Origin: Branchiostoma floridae
Lineage: Eukaryota; Chordata; Leptocardii; Amphioxiformes; Branchiostomatidae
NCBI RefSeq assembly: GCF_000003815.2
Contig: NC_049991.1
Coordinates: forward strand, 10,191,298 to 10,229,210
Length of the DNA: 37,913 bases
Reading direction: 5' to 3'
In this document: one piece after another, positions 32,300-37,913 of the stretch
Numbering within the stretch: position 1 is the stretch's first letter
Layout of the letters: every line of letters begins with the position of its first letter
Notes under the pieces: model-generated
Seen by the model: only the letters and a program-made list of their open reading frames with translations
Told to the model about the DNA's origin: nothing
Database searches by the model: none
Made by a program: the position numbers and the translations under genes

Positions 32300-33505
32300 A
32301 TGGATCAATTTGAATTCCTCCCCTTCGATAACCTTACCTATGACGACAACGGAACTTATCCGTACCACAATGGCTGGACCATCACACATGTGATCATCCC
32401 ATGTATTTACGCTTTCGTCTGCTTTGTTGGAATATGCGGGAACTCTCTCGTCATCTACGTGGTTCTCCGTTACGCCAAAATGAAGACAGTCACAAATATC
32501 TACATCATGAACTTGGCCATGGCTGACGTTCTCTTCATGATGGGTATACCGTTCCTGGCGGCCTCCTTCGCCCTGCGCAACTGGCCGTTCGGCACGGTCA
32601 TGTGTAAGATCGTCCTGTCTCTGGACGCCATCAACATGTTCAGCAGCGTCTTCAACCTGACGGTGATGAGCGTGGATCGCTACCTGGCCGTGGTGCATCC
32701 CGTCAAATCCGCTGACTTCCGCCGGCCACGCATCGCCAAAGTCGTGAACGTCTGCGTCTGGGTCGCGTCCATCATCGTCATCAGCCCCGTCATTGTAGTG
32801 GCCAAGCCGACAGAACAGCAGGACGGGTCGTACGCCTGTAACCTGCACTGGTCCGACTCGGAGGATGGGATGGCCTTCTGGTCCACCGCCTTCATCGCAT
32901 ACACCTTCGTCATCGGCTTCGTGGCCCCGCTCATCATCATCGCCGTCTGCTACACCCTGCTGCTCAGAAAGGTCAAGACCGCAAGCGCAAGGGCAGGGGC
33001 ACGAGGCACACGCAAGCGCAGCAGACGCAAGGTCACCAGAATGGTCATCGTGATGGTCGTGGTGTTTGTCATCTGCTGGCTCCCGTTCTACACCTTGCAG
33101 CTGGTGAACTTGAACGTGCAGCTGCAGGTCACCCCGTTCCTGGTCGGCTCGTACCACTTCATCGTCACCCTGAGCTACGCCAACAGCTGCGTCAACCCCA
33201 TCCTCTACGCGCTGCTCAGCGAGAACTTCAAGAAGAGTTACCAGAAAGCCATCTGCCACAGAGACGCGTCCATCGACGCCTTCACCACGCACGACGCCAG
33301 CCACACCCGCCGCAGAGTCAACTCTCGCAGCAAGGCTCAGCAGAACGGCGGCACGGACTCCACCCGGATCGAGATGCGCAGCTTCGGCGGCGGGAACGTT
33401 CTCCGCTCCAGCCTGGAGAGGAACGGGAGGAACCGCAGCCGGGCGTACCACGCCGACACCGTGCGGACCATCAGTAACGACCTGACTCCTGACAAGAAGG
33501 AATAG
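32300..33505 (+). CDS. SSTR: Somatostatin-receptor-like class A GPCR, coding region in one exon
   Basis: The 401-residue receptor should sense a secreted peptide of the somatostatin/allatostatin-C type and signal through Gi/o proteins at the plasma membrane; the ligand is inferred from family. The N-terminus has two N-glycosylation sites (N11, N17). Seven hydrophobic segments carry N48 (1.50), D76 (2.50), WPFG 95-98, C102 pairing with C180, D109 (3.32, which contacts the ligand Lys in somatostatin receptors), DRY 126-128, CWLPFY 259-264, Q267, and YANSCVNPILY 293-303 followed by SENFKKSYQ. The last block and the DAINMFSS motif are close to vertebrate SSTR signatures. Loop 3 is short and basic (RKRSRRK). 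C319 may be palmitoylated, and the tail to 401 is Ser/Thr/Arg-rich. The start is the first ATG after an in-frame stop at 32270, with A at -3 and G at +4. GC and codon bias are far higher than in the flanks. Subtype cannot be set; opioid or galanin receptors are less likely. Confidence 0.93.
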   Translation: MDQFEFLPFDNLTYDDNGTYPYHNGWTITHVIIPCIYAFVCFVGICGNSLVIYVVLRYAKMKTVTNIYIMNLAMADVLFMMGIPFLAASFALRNWPFGTVMCKIVLSLDAINMFSSVFNLTVMSVDRYLAVVHPVKSADFRRPRIAKVVNVCVWVASIIVISPVIVVAKPTEQQDGSYACNLHWSDSEDGMAFWSTAFIAYTFVIGFVAPLIIIAVCYTLLLRKVKTASARAGARGTRKRSRRKVTRMVIVMVVVFVICWLPFYTLQLVNLNVQLQVTPFLVGSYHFIVTLSYANSCVNPILYALLSENFKKSYQKAICHRDASIDAFTTHDASHTRRRVNSRSKAQQNGGTDSTRIEMRSFGGGNVLRSSLERNGRNRSRAYHADTVRTISNDLTPDKKE

Positions 33506-33676
33506 CGCCAGACTATTACAGCAGGGGGCGTTGTGAAGTGAGATAACATGGGACCTGTAAGTACACAATAGTGTGTGGTGGATATCAGCAGCTGGATTTT
33601 GTTGTACTGGATTTGTCATCGGAATTGCAATTCTATTTTTGCTCATTGTTGTGTACCTGACTGACTGTTTCGACAT
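33506..33676 (+). other. 3' flank of the receptor gene up to the gap
   Basis: No AATAAA is visible before the gap. A plus-strand frame from 33573 contains a strongly hydrophobic run (FVIGIAILFLLIVVYL), which is probably coincidental in a 3' UTR. Confidence 0.4.
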
Positions 33677-33776
33677 NNNNNNNNNNNNNNNNNNNNNNNN
33701 NNNNNNNNNNNNNNNNNNNNNNNNNNNNNNNNNNNNNNNNNNNNNNNNNNNNNNNNNNNNNNNNNNNNNNNNNNNN
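33677..33776. other. Assembly gap, 100 N
   Basis: Exactly 100 N, the customary placeholder for a gap of unknown size. It interrupts the ninth visible exon of the minus-strand gene, so real sequence is missing here. Confidence 0.98.
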
Positions 33777-36700
33777 CAAAATGCTGATTTCGTGGCCAAC
33801 ACAAAGGTGGTCAGCGTTGGGTATCAATCTAAAATAACAAAAAGGAGAACATAAACTTCGTTATTTATCTAGAGCATTCTATACTGAGAGGAAAACGAAA
33901 CGGAACTTTCATGTAGAATGTACAAGATAATATTTCACATATACATGTACAGGATATATGGGAGGAAAATATTCCTCTGAATCATATCCAAACACTGCCG
34001 TTTGATTACCTTTTATATTTCTCTCCTTCCAACTGGTGCCAGTAGAAGTAGGAATCATCCGGCATGAAGAACTCGTCACCTCCCGTGCCGATAAGGTACT
34101 TAGGCATCGTCAGACGATCCGTGTACTCTGGAAAATAGTTTCATCATTATTGCTGAGTGTGTAAGCTTGGCAATTCATAGAATAGAGTAGACAATCTAAA
34201 CACGTAAACAATAATCTGGTTTCCACCTCAAAGAAAACACTTGTATAATCTTAATGAAATGTTATCACACCTTATGTCTTTATATTTCAATAACAGCCCT
34301 CTTTATCAGGTTTTGTAAAGTTAATAGTAATTCTTGCCGGATGGCTATTTACAGGTAATATAGCCAATACAAAAATAGTCATCTTTTGGTAACAAAGGAG
34401 AACAAAAACATAACTTTGTTAGGAAGAGACATGAAAAAAGTAAAGTATATTGTACCAAGCATGTCTATAACGGTGCGCATCTTTTCATAGTTTGGTTCAT
34501 CCAGACTGGCACTGAGGTTGTAGAAATAGTAGTCTTTAAAAGCGAAGGACCAGCCTCCTAACACTCTGTAGTAGTGGTGAAGCGTCTGAAATATACGAAA
34601 TTGTAGTTATTTGGCATGGAGTTCCTTGTTGAAACTTGTGAAAAGATTTTTTTTTACTTTAGATGCGTCATGTTTACTAGGTGCTAGGGGATGTGTAGGT
34701 CCGATACTAAGTGTGAGCTGTTAATCACAAAAGATAACGAAAACGTACATGTACATTCCCCTTGTCTTAATACCTTTTGTACGTTCAGCAGGTCAAAGAC
34801 GATAGGAGTCATGGCGAACACCCTCTTGTCTACCGCAGCAGTAGCCCACGTGGTCCAACCGCGCTGTGGGGAAGACAGCCATTGGTAATATTGAACACTT
34901 AACTAAAAGATAGCAGTTGCTCAAAGGGGGACAGAAAGTCATTTCTTTTACTTTGACTATCGTAGTATGTGTAAAGGAATGGATATCATGCTAATGATAG
35001 CGATAATAAGGCTTATCTGGTATCATTGAAATAGCTCTTCTTTCAAATTGAAACTCAGCCCTATCGAAGGAAGTCAATCCATATAAATGTAAGAATTGTA
35101 ACGTTGTAAGAAGACATACCTTTGACGCCCCACCCACCATGAACTTCTCTGGCTGCTTTCCCGTCTTGTTCTTAACAAAGTCTTGCACTGCGTCCATTGC
35201 TCTCACAGACGCCTGGGAAACAAGTATGACACTTATATGGTCTCATAGGTTATAGTTTTCACTTTGCAATGTCCACATTCTATCAATCTCTCAACGGGTT
35301 CAGTGGTTATTGTTGCAGAATGAATTCTAACCAGAGCATTTGCACAATCCAGTCGAAGAAAGGCCAAGAAAGCAACTAACGTTATACCGTATCAATTTTA
35401 CACTACCTTTGTCATCGGCATATTGACTATCCATTCCGGGTTAGGATCGTCTAAGAAACGTCTTTGTGTGTATGCGATGAGGGCGTCTTCCGCCAGTCGC
35501 CTTTTACTTGAATCTTTCTATGACGCAAAGAAGACAAAAATGATTATAACTTGATAGTATTGATAGCTTTTCAGTGGTGACTAAGAAAATATTGTCCTGC
35601 AACTCTACCGCTTTCTCCCTGTGTCGAGGTGATCTAGTGCATGCATTGTTCATCAGAACGGCCCACAAGGTATGGTGTTACATACTCAAGGTAGGACCTA
35701 GGGTAGCTTGAATCACACCAACAACATTGTAGTATTTCGAAGCACATGGCAAGACAGTAAAGAATAAACCTGAAGTCAGGTCGTCAAATGTCAAATTGTG
35801 ACGCTGAAAGGAAGATAGAGACTACACAACATAACTAATTGGGACTCCCATTTCAGTACCAAGGACATCCCCTCCCACGCACCGCCACTTTACTCCCGCC
35901 GTAGCTGAACGCGCTCCGCAGGGCAAAAGCCGATCTGTGAACACCGTACTAAGCTCTTGCAGCTCGCGTGGACTGCACCGCAAATACAGGATATTTATTA
36001 ATGGTCTCTATTTGCCATCCTTACAAAACATCCCTACAAAATTACACATTTTAAGTCTATGAACTGTGGTACAAGATCGTTCTGATATAATACATAAGAA
36101 CTTACCTTGAACACCAGATGAGCATTGGGGACCTGCTTCAAGTTTGCAGCAACACTAATGAATTAAAATTCACGATAGTCACCGAATGTTTTACTACAGC
36201 TAGGTATATATTTCGCATGGCAAGATGATAATCACTCCTCATATTCGAATTCTGTTATGTATTTACTTTGTGGAGCATGTACATGTAGTGTTAACACGAA
36301 TCTGTGTACATACTGATGACAATGACTGCACTGTCATGAAACACTAACGATTTAGCATACACCAAGAAAACACTACTCATGAAATATAAAGGATTTTACA
36401 TACACTCAAGAAACACTAGTCAGGAAACACTAAGGACTTTGCTTACCTCCCCGTTCCAACTGCAAACATGTTGACAAGAGAGACGAAGTTGTCACCATGC
36501 GATGGGAGGCTGTGTGTGTGTAAAATAGGAACGAGAAAAAAGGACGTATTTATGCAATGCCGAATGTAAATGAAAACTAGTATGACTTAAACAACCAACG
36601 TTATATTAAAAGCTATACAAATTAAAAACGTATGAGTTCCGCGACCTCATACCTTCGCCTTGTAATTCGCCTTAACTTTCATTACAATGTAACGTTAAAT

Positions 36701-37668
36701 GATATGCAAAGAAGTCTCTTATTCGTATCATTCATATCATCTTCTCCATGATGCTAAAAGTCGCTGTTATTTTCAAATAAAGCTAGGGGCACAACCCGCC
36801 GTACGTGAAAATACGTGCTGTCTACGTGCCAAAACGTGGGCAATCTTTTGGTATCCGTAAGTGGTAAATACCGTCTCCGTACGAACTCGTAGGGAATTCG
36901 ACGGATTTGGAGCACGCAGACACGCCGTAGAACTTTAAAGTGAATGCAGAACTTTGCGATCAGGCTGCGGATTCGCCCCCCCCGTACGTGCCAGTTCAGG
37001 CGACGCGCCTGCCCTGTACAGCCAATGAGCGCACAACGCATTCGCTTCGTGAGTTTTTTCACAGTCAATTGTTGTACGGACGGCGCACGTAGGACGTGCG
37101 TGCTGCGCACGTGGTGATTGCGTGTTCCGTGCTTACTCCGCGTTTCACTTGTTCACCTGTGAATGCCTACGCAATGCAAACGTGGCAACCACACGGAGAC
37201 CGTACGTTGTAAGCACGTCCAACTCACCTGCCACTTGCGCAACGAACGATGAACGCAACCGCTCTCATCCAGGCGTGGCGTGCAGACCACGTACTTACAC
37301 CTTGCGTAACCGTGCGAGTGACGTGCGTACTCCCTACCTGCTCTTGCCAGTAGTTCCCCGCGTTTTCATAAATATGTGGCTGACGTGGCCACCCAAAAAA
37401 ACGTACTGACAAATTACACGTACGGTGGGTTGTGCCCCTAGCTTAACTGGTTCGCCATCTTGGAACTGAATCTATCCACACCACTTCTATGGCTACTCCT
37501 GTCTATGTTTAAAGGCCACCAGTACTTGATAGCAGAGGTAACAGTACCTTTCCGGATGGTCATTGTTATCTCCGTCTATAAACAAAAACCCGGCATCAGG
37601 ATAGGTCATGTTGTCTGGGATGACCACGGTCAGGAAGTGCCACCAGATCGGACGGTCGACTTCATCCT
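33777..37668 (-). CDS. PhoPQ-activated (PqaA) / AprA-like protein, partial, nine exons
   Basis: Family PhoPQ-activated pathogenicity-related, which includes Dictyostelium AprA; predicted secreted alpha/beta-hydrolase fold, with biochemical role in animals unknown to me. Minus-strand exons: 37668-37548, 36509-36447, 36154-36106, 35517-35407, 35212-35120, 34863-34774, 34585-34456, 34127-34010, 33828-33777 (cut by the gap). All borders visible in the window are AG/GT and the phases join without a stop over about 275 residues. Landmarks in order: RPIWWHFLTVVIPDN, FLFIDG, SHGDNFVSLVNMFAVGTGS, LKQVPNAHLVFK, EDALIAYTQRRFLDDPNPEW, MPMTKASVRAMDAVQDF, FMVGGASKRGWTTWATAAVD, LGGWSFAFKDYYFYN, LTMPKYLIGTGGDEFFMPDD, IPNADHLCVGHEIS. 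The Ser of GASK, the Asp of GGDEFF and the His of NADH or GHE would fit a hydrolase triad (inference). Missing: N-terminal exons beyond 37913 and the C-terminal part. The gene is convergent with the receptor gene. Confidence 0.9.
35830..36000. other. GC-rich island in an intron of the PqaA-like gene
   Basis: 35870-35990 is distinctly GC-rich compared with the rest of the intron (35518-36105). It has no open exon in phase and no recognisable repeat. It may be an old inserted element. Confidence 0.3.
36335..36446. repeat. Three tandem ~43-bp units next to a splice donor
   Basis: Units start CATGAAACACTAA (36335), CATGAAATATAAA (36378) and CAGGAAACACTAA (36421), each with GGA/ACG-TTT and ACAC(T)CAAGAAA-like words. 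The third unit runs into the donor of the exon 36509-36447 (GT at 36446-36445 on the minus strand). Confidence 0.65.
36781..37443. mobile_element. Harbinger-type non-autonomous element in an intron
   Basis: The element is 663 bp. Terminal inverted repeats of about 27 bp begin AGCTAGGGGCACAACCCRCC and are bounded by TAA on both sides (36778-36780, 37444-37446), as in PIF/Harbinger insertions. The interior is rich in TACGTG/CACGTA words. Neither frame (36754-37110 minus, 37122-37409 plus) resembles a transposase. It sits between the first two visible exons of the PqaA-like gene. A second copy is at 24462-24804. Confidence 0.82.
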
Positions 37669-37913
37669 CTGAACAGAACACAGGTACGTCCAAAATCTTA
37701 AATGAATATTTTGCACTATAGTGCACATTTTGCATTATAGTGAGGATATTTAGTACTGAAGTGAGGGTACTATCTACTTCTACTAAGCAGAAGTTAGTCT
37801 CCGACTGTTTTTTGACCTTCATTTAGGCGCTTTTATCGGGCTTTCTAAAGCCCCCTTTACAAATCAAGAATTTAGCTCGGCCGAGTTGTCAGCGAGCTCT
37901 TGAAGCCTAACCT
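37669..37913. other. Intron sequence of the PqaA-like gene with small palindromes
   Basis: No further exon could be recognised before the window ends. TGCACTATAGTGCA (37712-37725) is a perfect 14-bp palindrome. From about 37838, GGGCTTTCTAAAGCCC and CTCGGCCGAG look like the start of another short element cut by the window edge. Confidence 0.5.

Noticed and set aside
32225-33802. 525-codon minus-strand open frame opposite the receptor
   Set aside because: It is a by-product of the GC-rich third positions of the receptor on the other strand, it runs through the N gap, and its Asp/His/Val-rich composition matches no protein family.

Overview
The window looks like animal nuclear DNA, most likely from a cephalochordate (amphioxus, Branchiostoma). 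The reasons are GT-AG split exons of an animal-type gene, a somatostatin-receptor-like GPCR with no introns in its coding region, moderate GC, and a very dense load of short inverted-repeat elements, LINE 3' ends and satellites of the kind I associate with amphioxus. The species call is inference. I saw no bacterial operon, CRISPR array, rRNA or convincing tRNA.

Layout. Bases 1-25,300 are gene-poor. They hold tandem repeats (305-433, 2149-2210, 13431-13645), microsatellites (4683-4738, 23321-23536) and a CCACA minisatellite present twice with shared flanks (9150-9555, 10335-10492). They also hold several non-autonomous DNA elements: a TA-flanked element at 3293-3722, a long hairpin at 8389-8584, a TTA-flanked element at 10694-10906, a deleted mariner at 11678-12255, elements at 18480-18672 and 22155-22274, and a Harbinger-type element at 24462-24804. 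A minus-strand LINE 3' end lies at 6131-6575. No host protein-coding exon could be recognised there.

Bases 25,310-29,013 form a CpG-richer island. It has promoter-like boxes, a possible first exon with a GTGAGT donor, an open exon-like frame (27283-27667) broken by a segment carrying a polyadenylation signal, five tandem ~80-bp units with a covarying hairpin (27718-28118), and recent-looking exact repeats of 87 and 66 bp. This is the least explained part of the window.

Bases 29,014-32,300 are again repeat-rich. At 32300-33505 (+) is a complete 401-residue somatostatin/allatostatin-C-type receptor. Facing it on the minus strand (37668 down to 33777) are nine exons of a PhoPQ-activated/AprA-like (PqaA family) alpha/beta-hydrolase-type protein. 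Its 5' exons lie beyond the window and its 3' end runs into a 100-N assembly gap (33677-33776). The two genes are convergent; nothing suggests a functional link between them.
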